Program-made: the position numbers and the translations under genes | Assembly: GCA_031553835.1 (NCBI GenBank) | Contig: JAVBKX010000004.1 | Coordinates: 62,001 to 126,000 of the forward strand | Reading direction: 5' to 3' | Source of the DNA: JAVBKX01 sp031553835 | Lineage (GTDB): Bacteria > Bacteroidota > Bacteroidia > Bacteroidales > Azobacteroidaceae | Length of the DNA stretch: 64,000 nt | Shown: one piece after another, positions 44,288-53,662 of the stretch | Layout: each line of letters begins with the position of its first letter | Position numbering within the stretch: position 1 is the first letter of the stretch | Notes under the pieces: model-generated | The model's input: the letters and a program-made list of their open reading frames with translations, nothing else | The model's database searches: none | Told to the model about the DNA's origin: nothing

Positions 44288-45934
44288 TCATTGCCAAATG
44301 GAATGAACCGGAAATACTGCCAACGATTTCACTTCAATATTATGTCCCCAAAAATGCAAGCCTTCTTTATTATTTGCATGAGGTTTGCGTTCCATGGAAT
44401 AAGAATAGGCGCCATTATCAATAAATACCTCTATTGATGTTTTATCGATAAAAATATCAGCGGTAAGTTCCATACTTGTCCGGTCTTCGGGAGAATAAAA
44501 AACGCCGTTGATGCGATTGGAATTCATGTCGTAATCAATAACAGACTGACCAAATAAATTAATTCCGGCGCTGGTGGCGTGCGACAATTTAAAAGTCGTC
44601 CTGATGCGCATACAATCCGTTGCATAAAATGATTTCAACACTTCGTTGGCTTTATCCGAAGTCAGCGACTCCCATTTCACCGGCTCCCCCATCAATGTTT
44701 CCACCTCTCTGGCCGGTGTATTGTACAAACGAACTCCATCTTTTGTCGTACGCAACGTCAATTCTGTCGGCAACAACATCATTCCGTTGAACGGCATGCC
44801 CGGATGTTGCACCTTTCCCCATCCGATTTGTATCCGTCGTCCATCTGAATCAGGAATATTGGTAAAAGTTTGAGCGGCGTAAATCGCTCCTGTAGTATAA
44901 TAATATTTCCCGGCTTCGGGAGTAAATTTTTTTCCATCAAATTTCCCCAACATGTATGTACCTGAAGCGCCATACATCACCCAGCGCGTATTGTTTTTAT
45001 CGCCATCAACAGGCAATTCGAAAAGTTCAGGACATTCCCAAAATCCGGTTACATGGCTTTCATAATTCCAATCTTTTAAATTGGCAGATGTATAAATCGA
45101 ATGTCCGTCTCGTTCATTCAATACCAATACCCAATGATTGCCCGGTTTATACCAGAATACTTTGGGATCACGGGTATCCTGGCTATTCCATTTTGCTTTC
45201 GAATCAATCACCGGATTGTTGTCATATTTCGTCCACGTGCGACCCTTATCCAAACTGTAAGCGATGCACTGAATTTGTTTTTCGGGACTGGCCGCCGTAT
45301 AAATAGCGACCATCGCCGGTGTCTTGCCTTTGTTAAATCCTGCTGTATTATTGTAATCAATCACTGCCGATCCCGAAAACACAGCCCCTAAACGATCGGG
45401 ATACAAGGCCTCCGGCAATTCTTCCCAATGAAACAGGTCTTTACTTACAGCATGTCCCCAATGCATATTTTCCCATTCCCTTTCATAAGGATTGTGCTGA
45501 TAAAACAAATGGTATTCTCCATCATAAAAAAGCAAACCATTGGGATCGTTGTTCCAGCCTCTACGGGATGTAAAATGAAATTGCGGCCGATTATATTCCC
45601 GATACATACTGTCTTGACCGGCAATCCTATCATCCTGATAAATTTTGCTTAAGCCGCTGTCTTTTCCTTCATAACTGATTTTGATCGTTTTGTTTTTAAG
45701 AGAAGTAAGATCATAGAAAACCCAGTAATCGGGAATTCCCGATGCCAACCGGATTTGAAATGTTTGCCCGGGAATGCCTCCTGTTTCGATTTTCATAATA
45801 GCCCGGTCATCACGATGCGACACCGGTATATTCAAGTACTGCTTTGATATTTTCATCGAAATTTCGCCGGCAAATACAGAAATTCCGCCCATTACAACAC
45901 AACAGAAAAGAATTACAATTTTTCTCATTTTCAT
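44288..45934 (-). CDS. Secreted glycoside hydrolase family 32 fructanase
   Basis: 548 residues with a signal peptide (to about FAGEIS). An extra N-terminal beta domain (about 25-105, like DUF4980) precedes the five-bladed propeller. Catalytic residues are all present: Asp130 in WNNDPNG (the family's WMNDPNG), Asp256 in RDPK and Glu300 in ECPE. A C-terminal beta-sandwich (about 420-548; TSIEVFIDNG) completes the GH32 fold. It hydrolyses fructosyl linkages of levan, inulin or sucrose; the exact linkage cannot be read. It probably works outside the cytoplasm and feeds the adjacent permease and kinase. Confidence 0.95.
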   Translation of the reverse strand: MKMRKIVILFCCVVMGGISVFAGEISMKISKQYLNIPVSHRDDRAIMKIETGGIPGQTFQIRLASGIPDYWVFYDLTSLKNKTIKISYEGKDSGLSKIYQDDRIAGQDSMYREYNRPQFHFTSRRGWNNDPNGLLFYDGEYHLFYQHNPYEREWENMHWGHAVSKDLFHWEELPEALYPDRLGAVFSGSAVIDYNNTAGFNKGKTPAMVAIYTAASPEKQIQCIAYSLDKGRTWTKYDNNPVIDSKAKWNSQDTRDPKVFWYKPGNHWVLVLNERDGHSIYTSANLKDWNYESHVTGFWECPELFELPVDGDKNNTRWVMYGASGTYMLGKFDGKKFTPEAGKYYYTTGAIYAAQTFTNIPDSDGRRIQIGWGKVQHPGMPFNGMMLLPTELTLRTTKDGVRLYNTPAREVETLMGEPVKWESLTSDKANEVLKSFYATDCMRIRTTFKLSHATSAGINLFGQSVIDYDMNSNRINGVFYSPEDRTSMELTADIFIDKTSIEVFIDNGAYSYSMERKPHANNKEGLHFWGHNIEVKSLAVFPVHSIWQ

Positions 45935-45975
45935 GGTATTTAGTCTTTATTGTTATTTTTTCGAATATTTTGCCA

Positions 45976-45983
45976 CAAAAATA
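45976..45983 (-). promoter_or_regulatory. -7 element (TATTTTTG) for the GH32 gene
   Basis: Minus-strand TAnnTTTG match 42 bases before the ATG at 45934. No regulator-binding repeat could be recognised nearby. Confidence 0.4.
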
Positions 45984-46078
45984 AGTCAAACAAATGAAAT
46001 TTTCCTATAACAAACGTTTCTTTTAAAAGCAATAATGTTGCATTGTTAAAAATGGTTGGGGCCTCACAATATCCAATG

Positions 46079-46103
46079 TACGAATCGCTCACATACATTC
46101 GTA
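46079..46103. repeat. TACGAAT inverted repeat
   Basis: TACGAAT (46079-46085) and ATTCGTA (46097-46103) form perfect 7-base arms with an 11-base spacer, about 30 bases upstream of the TACTTTTG element. It could be an operator for the TPR lipoprotein gene or a stray hairpin. Confidence 0.45.
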
Positions 46104-46131
46104 AAAACCTTTTCATGTAAAAAAAAATATA

Positions 46132-46139
46132 TACTTTTG
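46132..46139 (+). promoter_or_regulatory. -7 element (TACTTTTG) for the TPR lipoprotein
   Basis: TAnnTTTG match 92 bases upstream of the ATG at 46231. Confidence 0.5.
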
Positions 46140-46230
46140 CAATGAAATTTCTTCGTGATTAAAAATTCAGAGTTTAGTGATCAGTTTATCTAAAATAATT
46201 AAGTTTGTACTTCTAATAAAAAGCAACAAG

Positions 46231-47931
46231 ATGATGAAATCGAGATTTTTTATCCCTGCAGCGCTGTTGATTGTTGTGGCTGGATTAAGTTCCTGTTCTT
46301 CCGGAAAATTAAGCCCGTTATCGGCCAATTACATTAAAGCAACTCCCCAACCGCTTGAAGCTGTCGGCAATCAGGTTCCGGTAACGATTAACGCGACTTT
46401 CCCCGAAAATTGGTTCAATAAAAACGCAACCGTTGAAGTAGTTCCGGTATTAAAATACGACGGAGGAGAAGCCTGGGGTACTACTTACACATTCCAGGGT
46501 GAAAATGTGGCGGGAAACGGACAGGAAATTCCTCAGAAAAAAGGTGGAAATGTTGTGATGACTTCTTCATTCCAATATGTTCCCGATATGCAAAAATCAG
46601 AACTCTATTTAACATTCACGGCTAAAATTAAAGATAAAAAAATAGAATTACCTGATGTGAAAATCGGTGATGGCGTTTTAGCAACTGCCGCATTAGCAAC
46701 TGCCGCTACTGAAACTCCGTCTATTGCTCCCGACAAATTCCAACGGATTATCAAAGAAACTTATGATGCCAACATCATGTTCCTTATCCAACAAGCCAAC
46801 CTGCGCTCCAGCGAAATCGACAAAGAAGAGGTGGAAGACTGGATCGGAGTCGTAGCCAATGCAGACTACACTCCCAACCAAAAGGTAGATGTGGAAATTT
46901 CGGCCTATGCTTCTCCCGACGGTGGTTATACATTAAATGAAAAATTATCCGAGCAACGGGAGAAAAATACAAAAGCATACGTTCAAAAACAATTAAAAAA
47001 GGAAGAAGCCGACAATGTGCCATTGAGCGCTCGTTATACCGCTCAAGACTGGGAAGGATTCAAAACGTTGGTCGAAAAATCCAACATTCAGGATAAAGAC
47101 CTTATCCTACGGACATTATCTATGTACACTGATCCGGAAAGGAGAGAACGTGAAATCAAAAATATGTCAAGTACATTTACCGTATTGGCAGAACAAATTC
47201 TTCCGCAATTGCGCCGTTCCCGACTCATCGCCAATGTACAAATCATAGGCAAAAGCGATGACGAGATCAGTAAATTAGCAGCCAGCAATCCCGGCGTTTT
47301 GACTCCCGATGAATTGCTATATGCAGCCTCTTTAGAAAAAACCAATGATGCTAAAGAATTAGTATATCAAAAAGTAACCGAATTGTATCCGACTGATTAT
47401 CGGGGTTTCAACAACGTAGGTGTCATGGAATACCTCAAAGGGAATTTCGACAACGCCGCCGAATTCTTTAACTACGCCGCTCACCTGAATGACAAATCGG
47501 CTGAAGTGAATTGCAACCTGGGTCTGTTGGAAATGGTAAAAGGAAACAATGCCAAAGCGCAACAATACTTAGGTAACGCAGCTGGCGCTGATGAGTTGAA
47601 TAATGCGATGGCTGTTCTGGCGCTACAAAGCGGAGAATATTCAAAAGCGGTAGGTTTATTCGGAAAAACAGCATCCAATAATGCGGCTTTGGCGCAAATT
47701 ATGACAAAAGATTATAATGCGGCCACTGCAACATTAAATGCCGTAACTAATCCCGATGCGATGACTGCATACCTGAAAGCTGTCGTAGCCGCTCGTACTA
47801 ACAATGTCAACGGAGTGGTTTCCAACCTGAAACAATCCATTGCATTAGACCGCAATATGAAAAATAAAGCATTGAATGATTTGGAATTCGCTAAATTCGT
47901 AACCAACTCACAATTCAACGCATTATTCTAA
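46231..47931 (+). CDS. TPR lipoprotein with an OmpA-like segment
   Basis: 566 residues from the ATG at 46231 (a GTG extension to 46177 is unlikely). The lipobox is AGLSSC. An N-terminal beta region (about 25-150) is followed by an OmpA-like stretch (VDVEISAYASPDGGYTLNEKL, then EQREKNTKAYV) and by tetratricopeptide repeats from about 370 (FNNVGVMEYLKGNFDNAAEFFNYAAHL, CNLGLLEMVKGNNAKAQQYL). It is probably an outer-membrane lipoprotein with a peptidoglycan-contact or scaffold role. No named function is known to me. The gene stands alone. Confidence 0.85.
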   Translation: MMKSRFFIPAALLIVVAGLSSCSSGKLSPLSANYIKATPQPLEAVGNQVPVTINATFPENWFNKNATVEVVPVLKYDGGEAWGTTYTFQGENVAGNGQEIPQKKGGNVVMTSSFQYVPDMQKSELYLTFTAKIKDKKIELPDVKIGDGVLATAALATAATETPSIAPDKFQRIIKETYDANIMFLIQQANLRSSEIDKEEVEDWIGVVANADYTPNQKVDVEISAYASPDGGYTLNEKLSEQREKNTKAYVQKQLKKEEADNVPLSARYTAQDWEGFKTLVEKSNIQDKDLILRTLSMYTDPERREREIKNMSSTFTVLAEQILPQLRRSRLIANVQIIGKSDDEISKLAASNPGVLTPDELLYAASLEKTNDAKELVYQKVTELYPTDYRGFNNVGVMEYLKGNFDNAAEFFNYAAHLNDKSAEVNCNLGLLEMVKGNNAKAQQYLGNAAGADELNNAMAVLALQSGEYSKAVGLFGKTASNNAALAQIMTKDYNAATATLNAVTNPDAMTAYLKAVVAARTNNVNGVVSNLKQSIALDRNMKNKALNDLEFAKFVTNSQFNALF

Positions 47932-47960
47932 ATTGCAAATCCTGACATACTAACGTAAAC

Positions 47961-47985
47961 GAGGCGATTCTAATAGAGTCGCCTC
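47961..47985 (+). terminator. Hairpin after the TPR lipoprotein gene
   Basis: GAGGCGA and TCGCCTC form a perfect 7-base stem with an 11-base loop, 30 bases after the stop. No real T-run follows, so termination would be weak. Confidence 0.45.
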
Positions 47986-48001
47986 GCTTGTGCTTAAGAG
48001 A

Positions 48002-48550
48002 CTAATGCATTATCATCATTTTTTTCTCTTTGCGTACATTTTCTTCCGATTGGGTCTGAATGCGAATAATATTCAACCGGAGTTGTTCTTGGGGATTGTA
48101 GAAAGTCGTATCTATCAGGATTTTCAATAAATTATTCTCATCAATCATAAAACGGTCATAATCGTCAGTATTGACGATTTTCTCATTTATCATGAATAAT
48201 GTTGACGTACCATCGTCTAATTCCGTATATTTCTTTTTTATTTCATTCAAGGAAATGACTTGGGGGACCAGGGCAAACGCATCTTAATTTGTTAGGATTT
48301 TCAATAAATAGTCGCTCCTTAATAATAACTTTCCCCAACCACAATTAACATTGACCTTCCAGTTTCCGATCGGTTTGTCATGGAGATAATCATTTTCAAG
48401 CATTTTCCCCAGAACCAGGAAATGGCTTTTTGCATCCATTTTTTCAGGTTCCATTTCGAAATGGACACCCTTGTCTTTGGCTGGACACTTCCCGCTATCA
48501 GGGCGTGTTAAGGACTCGCACCTGTTAGAATAGAACCATGCTGGGTGAAC
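48002..48550 (-). pseudogene. Degenerate reading frame interrupted by an in-frame stop
   Basis: On the minus strand one frame is open from about 48550 to a TAA at 48284-48286, then open again to a stop at 48002. No ATG starts the second part; only a TTG at 48250 is available. The downstream part (about 93 codons; TSTLFMINEKIVNTDDYDRF, LLKILIDTTFYNPQEQLRL) reads like the C-terminus of a protein. The upstream part includes HFLVLGKMLENDYLHDK. I recognise neither. The simplest reading is a decaying gene; two unrelated short frames remain possible. Confidence 0.4.
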
Positions 48551-48552
48551 AC

Positions 48553-48589
48553 AAAAAAAAGGGCATGTGTTCCAACATACCCTTTTTTT
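48553..48589. terminator. Bidirectional terminator-like hairpin
   Basis: An A8 run with GGG-ATGT pairs with ACAT-CCC and a T7 run, with one C-A mismatch and a short loop. It lies just after the stop of the 48626-48955 gene on the minus strand. Confidence 0.75.
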
Positions 48590-48625
48590 ATATGTTCAAT
48601 GTTTTGTAGTCAACTCTACCCTTCA

Positions 48626-48955
48626 TCAATCCTTATCCGCAATAAAATCGGCAGCTTTATTCCGCACATCTTTAATCGTTTGCTTAGCCTTATCTCCAAG
48701 ATCTTCCAATTTTCCGTGCGCTTTATCCGCCCAATCATCTAATTTTGCACCCCAGGTTTGCGTTTTACCGGTCAATTCATCTAAAGCCGTTTTAGCAGAA
48801 ATACTTAATTTATGGGCTTGAGCTTCCAGAAATTCTTCCCAATCAGGGTCCAATCCATTTTCATTCAAGTATTTGCGAATGCATTTTACAGCATTAACAG
48901 CTTGTTCGTGAGTCAACCCCACTTCTTGTTCCAATCTTGTTACTAAACTGTCCAT
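48626..48955 (-). CDS. Small amphipathic helical protein of unknown function
   Basis: 109 residues. The N-terminal ~45 residues (LVTRLEQEVGLTHEQAVNAV, then CIRKYLNENGLDPDWEEFLE) look like a compact helical module. The rest is a long amphipathic helix with repeated charged heptads (KLDDWADKAHGKLEDLGDKAKQ), recalling stress-type or apolipoprotein-like proteins. No signal peptide. A terminator follows directly, which supports a real gene. Confidence 0.7.
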   Translation of the reverse strand: MDSLVTRLEQEVGLTHEQAVNAVKCIRKYLNENGLDPDWEEFLEAQAHKLSISAKTALDELTGKTQTWGAKLDDWADKAHGKLEDLGDKAKQTIKDVRNKAADFIADKD

Positions 48956-49017
48956 AATAATACAATATTTTAGAATTAATCGAATTTATTTTATGACATA
49001 AATACAACAATTTTGCA

Positions 49018-49935
49018 TCAGGAAAGTTGAACGGTCATTCCTTCTTCGGCTACAAGGGCATTAACAAAAACAGCCTGCGCTTCTTTCAACAACAGGGAGA
49101 CATCCGGATACCGGGCCGAAAAATGTCCCAACAACAACTGTTTAACGTTTGCCTTACGGGCTATTTCCGCTGCCTGACGGGCCGACGAATGAAACGTTTC
49201 TTTCGCCCGGGCCAAATCCGCTTCGCAAAAAGTCGCTTCATGATATAGCAAATCGACTCCTTCAATCCACGGAATAATCTTTTCTGCATAAGCAGTATCC
49301 GAACAATACGCATATTTCCTGGGCTTGTCTGCCGGGCGAGTCAACCGGGAATTGGCAATTACTTCTCCTTCTTCAGTAATAAAATCCGCTCCTTCTTTAA
49401 TGGCTTTCAACTGGCGAACCGGAATCTGGTAAAATGCTATCATTTCCGGAATCAAATGATTGGGATTCGGTTGTTCTTCAAATAAAAATCCGGCAGAAGG
49501 CACCCTGTGTTTCAAAGGCAATGTACTCACCTTTACACTTTTATCCTCATATATCACAGCATGGCTATTAGGATTAAAAGATTCAAAACGTACCGAAAAA
49601 GCCGATTCCCTGCAAAAATAATCTAACAGGGGACGAAATATTTTTTCGGCATCCGGTTGGGCATGAATCACCAATTCGCCTGTGCGCCCCAACATTCCTA
49701 ATGTCGAAATCAATCCCGGAAGTCCAAAACAATGATCGCCATGTAAATGAGAGATAAAAATATGGTTTAACTTACTAAAATTGCATTTCATCCTGCGCAG
49801 TTGAATTTGAGCTCCTTCCCCGCAATCTGCCATGAAAAGCTTCTCCCTGATATTGACTACCTGACAACTGGTGAAACGTTTCGGAGTCGGCAAAGCTGAA
49901 CCACAACCCAATATATTGATTTCAAATTTTTCCAT
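49018..49935 (-). CDS. rnz: Ribonuclease Z
   Basis: 305 residues. A metallo-beta-lactamase-fold endonuclease that trims tRNA 3' ends. It opens with EINILGCGSALPTPKRFTSC. Zinc ligands are in ISHLHGDHCFG (His63, His65, Asp67, His68), the later Asp is in YAYCSDTAYAE, and the final His is in LLLGHFSARYP. HEATFCEADLARAKETFHSSA is typical of the RNase Z long-helix region. Complete. Confidence 0.96.
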   Translation of the reverse strand: MEKFEINILGCGSALPTPKRFTSCQVVNIREKLFMADCGEGAQIQLRRMKCNFSKLNHIFISHLHGDHCFGLPGLISTLGMLGRTGELVIHAQPDAEKIFRPLLDYFCRESAFSVRFESFNPNSHAVIYEDKSVKVSTLPLKHRVPSAGFLFEEQPNPNHLIPEMIAFYQIPVRQLKAIKEGADFITEEGEVIANSRLTRPADKPRKYAYCSDTAYAEKIIPWIEGVDLLYHEATFCEADLARAKETFHSSARQAAEIARKANVKQLLLGHFSARYPDVSLLLKEAQAVFVNALVAEEGMTVQLS

Positions 49936-49953
49936 ATACTACGATTAGAAATG

Positions 49954-49961
49954 CAAAAATA
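49954..49961 (-). promoter_or_regulatory. -7 element (TATTTTTG) for rnz
   Basis: Minus-strand TAnnTTTG match 19 bases before the rnz ATG. Confidence 0.45.
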
Positions 49962-50082
49962 TTAAAAAAACCGGACTTCGGGACAATCGTATTTTTTATA
50001 ATCTTAGCATCTCCCCGATCAAATAATGGAGAAAAATTGTATTTTTACACGCTATATAACAAAAAATTTACTCTACTTGATT

Positions 50083-52611
50083 ATGAACCAACTACATCCG
50101 ACTCAACAAAAGAAAGGAAACAAAAGGAATAAGCCCGCCCTTTTCATGTTAATCTGTTTAGCCCTATGTCCCATATCCATCCAAGCCAACCGGATGGAAC
50201 ACAATGTGGCCGACAAAACAATTAAAATGACAGCTCCTAATGGCAATCTCACTATCGTAATCACCTATGCCGAAGGCTGTAAAATGACTCAATTAAACAT
50301 TAAAGGGAAAAACATGCTGTCATCAACCGGCGTATTTACCGGTTTCAGAACCAAAGGTGGCGTTTTTTCTTCCGGGATGACATCTGCTCCGATAAATATC
50401 AAAAAAATCGAAGACGGAATACTGCTAAGCAATATTATATACGGCGATCATTCTATTCAGGTAAATGAATCGTGGAAATTTATTTTGCATGACAAAAAAA
50501 TAACCTGGACTATCAACCGTGCCTATAACAATCCGGCTAAATTTGAAGAAATCGCTTTCCCTCAATGGAATTTTGATAATTTACAGCTATGGAAAGGTGG
50601 AATATTAGATAATGGAGGAATGGTTTGGTGTAAATACTTATCCTCAGTTAATGACTCCTATGGAGTGCATACCGGCGGCGTAACTTTTTGGAATCCTGAA
50701 TCGGGAAACGCATTACGCATCACGGCTACGCCAAAAGAAGGATGCCATATTGCCGCAAAATATTCCCATAGCGAAAAAGATGAATTCACATGCACCCATT
50801 TTGTTTCCGACATGGAATTAGAACCTCGTTATAACCTCAACCGGTTCGTCCATCAAAAATCCGATATATTTGCTCCGTTCAATGTCAAAAAAGGCGACAC
50901 ATCGATTGATATAGAAATGCAATGGATGGATTACTTTGCCGAATATTCCAGGGGAAACCTTCCCGGTGTAGATGCCGACGCTATACGCGAATTATTAAAT
51001 ACGACCGGAAGGTATGGCGTGGTGGACAATAATATTGTAGGCGCCAACGGATGGATTACCAACTGGAAATGCTTGCATGAGCCTTTCTTTGCCCAAATAG
51101 GAATGGCGTTGAATGATGAAAACTATTTGAAGAATATGTCTGCTACTTTAGACCAGGAACGCGATTTCGCCATGACCCCCGAAGGACGTGTATTATCCCG
51201 ATGGCACAATGCCGATGATGATCAGATGCCGGGCACTTTCAACTATAAAACCGGATATTACGAAGCAAGATGGGGATACACCATGGATTCTCAAACAGGA
51301 TATGTCATTAATACTGCCGAACAATTCGATTTGTGTGGGGATATCCATTGGTTATCAGCTCACAAAAATAGTTGCGAAAAAGCATTGGATTGGCTGATCA
51401 AACGAGATTCTAATCACAACGGTATTTTTGAAATGATGAATAACTCGATCGCCGAAAAAACGGCCAGCGACTGGTTGGATATTGTTTGGGCTTCTTTTGA
51501 AAATGCATTTATAAATGCCCAACTGTACGAAGCGCTTCATTTATGGGCCGGCTGCGAAACAGCGCTGGGCGATCAGGTCAAATCGGATAATTACAAAAGG
51601 ATCGCCGCTTCTCTAAAAGAAAATTTTAACAAATCGATATATGAAGGTGGTTTTTGGCATCCTGAAAAACAACAATACATTTATTGGCGCGATCAAGATG
51701 GCTCCATCCACGGAGATAATCTGGTAACTCCGGTCAATTTTGCTGTTATCGCCTTTGGCTTATGCGACGACCCGGAACGTGTCGCCATGATTTTAAATCA
51801 GATAGAAGAGCGAAATATGGCGGAAAATCTTTTCCACTGGCCGCTTTGTTTCGATTCTTTCAAGCGGGAAGAGGTCTCTGGAAATAACTGGCCTTTTCCT
51901 ACCTATGAAAATGGAGACATTTTTCCGACATGGGGGTATTTGGGCGTTAGAGCATACGCCCCATACAACAAGGAAATTGCCCTGAAATACATCCGCAATA
52001 TTCTCGAACAATACAAGAAAGACGGACTTTCTTCCCAACGCTATAGCCGTACCACCCAATTGGGATTAGGCTCGGATATCCTGGCTGGAATTTGTACCAG
52101 TGTTACCGCGCTTTATCGCGACATTTACGGCATTCGCCCAAAATGGAACAGAATGGGCATCGAACCCAATCTGTCTGAAACGCTGAATGGCACCGAATTC
52201 AACTATCATCTTCGTGGTATTACTTATCAATTAAAACTAAATGTCAATGACTATACTGTCGGCGCAGAATCGTGTACAGTAAAAAGCAAAGAGGGTTTTG
52301 GCATTGCTAAAACAAACAATCAATTGATTTTTTATCCCCATAATAAAGAAGATATGAACCTGATTACCAATATTAACCCGGGACAACCGGTCCGGTTGAC
52401 AATCAATCATTGGGGTGCGGATGTATATGCCTGGGAAACTATTACACCGGGGAAATGCACTTTTACTCTGACCGGACTGCCTGCAGGAGCCCAATATGAA
52501 ATTTTGATCAACAATGAGCAACGGAAAAACATCAAAACAGCTTCCGACGGTCGCATTCAAATAAAACATGACAACAAATCAAATACTCAATACGTTGTAA
52601 AAAGACTCTGA
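50083..52611 (+). CDS. Secreted (alpha/alpha)6-type glycoside hydrolase, family uncertain
   Basis: 842 residues from the ATG at 50083; an upstream ATG at 50026 gives a less plausible signal peptide. After the signal (to about SIQA) there is an N-terminal beta-sandwich (to about 280). A helical toroid-like domain follows (about 310-680), with repeated aromatic-acidic loops: TGYYEARWGYTMDSQTGYVI, SDWLDIVWASFENAFINAQLYEA and YSRTTQLGLGSDILAGI. A C-terminal beta domain resembles the end domains of GH78/GH94/GH95-like enzymes. The order fits six-hairpin glycosidases, but the family, catalytic acids and substrate are not certain. It stands directly before an ECF sigma operon. Confidence 0.75.
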   Translation: MNQLHPTQQKKGNKRNKPALFMLICLALCPISIQANRMEHNVADKTIKMTAPNGNLTIVITYAEGCKMTQLNIKGKNMLSSTGVFTGFRTKGGVFSSGMTSAPINIKKIEDGILLSNIIYGDHSIQVNESWKFILHDKKITWTINRAYNNPAKFEEIAFPQWNFDNLQLWKGGILDNGGMVWCKYLSSVNDSYGVHTGGVTFWNPESGNALRITATPKEGCHIAAKYSHSEKDEFTCTHFVSDMELEPRYNLNRFVHQKSDIFAPFNVKKGDTSIDIEMQWMDYFAEYSRGNLPGVDADAIRELLNTTGRYGVVDNNIVGANGWITNWKCLHEPFFAQIGMALNDENYLKNMSATLDQERDFAMTPEGRVLSRWHNADDDQMPGTFNYKTGYYEARWGYTMDSQTGYVINTAEQFDLCGDIHWLSAHKNSCEKALDWLIKRDSNHNGIFEMMNNSIAEKTASDWLDIVWASFENAFINAQLYEALHLWAGCETALGDQVKSDNYKRIAASLKENFNKSIYEGGFWHPEKQQYIYWRDQDGSIHGDNLVTPVNFAVIAFGLCDDPERVAMILNQIEERNMAENLFHWPLCFDSFKREEVSGNNWPFPTYENGDIFPTWGYLGVRAYAPYNKEIALKYIRNILEQYKKDGLSSQRYSRTTQLGLGSDILAGICTSVTALYRDIYGIRPKWNRMGIEPNLSETLNGTEFNYHLRGITYQLKLNVNDYTVGAESCTVKSKEGFGIAKTNNQLIFYPHNKEDMNLITNINPGQPVRLTINHWGADVYAWETITPGKCTFTLTGLPAGAQYEILINNEQRKNIKTASDGRIQIKHDNKSNTQYVVKRL

Positions 52612-52704
52612 ACGACATGTGATATGGAGTCAAATTAGTTAATGAATGTTAATGTTTTGTCAGATCTGTAACTTTTGTCTGACTCATCCGTCATTTTAAT
52701 TGCA

Positions 52705-53214
52705 ATGCAGTACAAAGTTTTTAATGACCGTATATTACCTTTGAAAGACAAGTTTTTCCGTTTAGCATTGAGCATTACGGGAAACCGCCAGGATGCGGAA
52801 GATATTGTACAGGATGCTTTGTTGCATGTATTGAATAAACAAGATCATTGGCATACTATCAATAATATAGAAGCATATTGCTTCCGGGCTATACGGAATC
52901 TTTCGTTAGACGCGTTGGCTTTGAAAGACCGGCAAACCGGCAGTATCCCGGAAAATATAGAATATCCGGATGTAAAAAACGTTGAAGAACAACTGTCTGC
53001 CAATGAAGAAATGAAATTGATTCACGAATTGATCGACCAATTGCCCGAAAAGCAGAAAACAATTATGCAATTGAGGGATATTGAAGGTTTAAGTTACAAA
53101 GAAATTTCAGAAGTGATGGAAATTTCGGAAGAACAGGTAAAAGTAAATTTATTCCGGACACGCCAAAAAATTAAAGAACATTTCATGGCTATTTATAATT
53201 ATGGAATCAAGTGA
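52705..53214 (+). CDS. ECF-type RNA polymerase sigma factor
   Basis: 169 residues from the ATG at 52705. Region 2 is GNRQDAEDIVQDALLHVL and region 4 is GLSYKEISEVMEISEEQVKVNLFRTRQKIKEH. An in-frame TTG at 52675 is not needed. It overlaps the next gene by 14 bases, so the two are coupled. The next gene is a single-pass membrane protein and the third a DUF4252 protein, a grouping seen in Bacteroides. The signal is unknown. Confidence 0.92.
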   Translation: MQYKVFNDRILPLKDKFFRLALSITGNRQDAEDIVQDALLHVLNKQDHWHTINNIEAYCFRAIRNLSLDALALKDRQTGSIPENIEYPDVKNVEEQLSANEEMKLIHELIDQLPEKQKTIMQLRDIEGLSYKEISEVMEISEEQVKVNLFRTRQKIKEHFMAIYNYGIK

Positions 53215-53659
53215 AATTAAATTATTGATCGAAAAATACTGGAAATGTGAAACAACAGTAGAAGAAGAAAAAAACATTCGCGATTTTTTTACTCAATCTG
53301 CCGTTCCTGCTGAACTTCAACCATTGCATTCTTATTTTGCATGGCAAAAGGCGCAGGCTGCCATTTCCATGCAGAGCGATAATCAACAACCGGTGGCGGC
53401 AAAATCGATCCGGAAATATTTCTATCCGGCCTTACAAATTGCAGCATCCATTTTGATTTTATTAGTTTGCGGCATAGGAATTTACACACAAACCACCGAA
53501 AATCAAAAAATTGAACAAAGTTATTCCGATACTTATACCAACCCTGAAGATGCCATGCGTGAAGCCCGCGAAGCATTGGGAAAAGTCTCGTTATCGATAC
53601 TGCAAAGTCAGGAATTAGTATTAAGAACCGAAGTAAACTCTGATTCAATCACTGAATAA
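53201..53659 (+). CDS. Single-pass membrane protein, probable anti-sigma partner
   Basis: 152 residues. An N-terminal cytoplasmic part (IKLLIEKYWKCETTVEEEKNI; the zinc-finger-like spacing is absent) is followed by a membrane helix at about 76-95 (LQIAASILILLVCGIGIY) and a ~55-residue periplasmic tail. Size, topology and the 14-base overlap with the sigma gene fit an anti-sigma factor. No anti-sigma family signature is clear, so the role is inferred from context. Confidence 0.75.
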   Translation: MESSEIKLLIEKYWKCETTVEEEKNIRDFFTQSAVPAELQPLHSYFAWQKAQAAISMQSDNQQPVAAKSIRKYFYPALQIAASILILLVCGIGIYTQTTENQKIEQSYSDTYTNPEDAMREAREALGKVSLSILQSQELVLRTEVNSDSITE

Positions 53660-53662
53660 AAA

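Noticed and set aside
48545..48821. Plus-strand small frames opposite the 109-residue gene
   Set aside because: They are shadows with Phe/Ser-rich translations. The minus-strand gene has a coherent amphipathic helix pattern and a following terminator.
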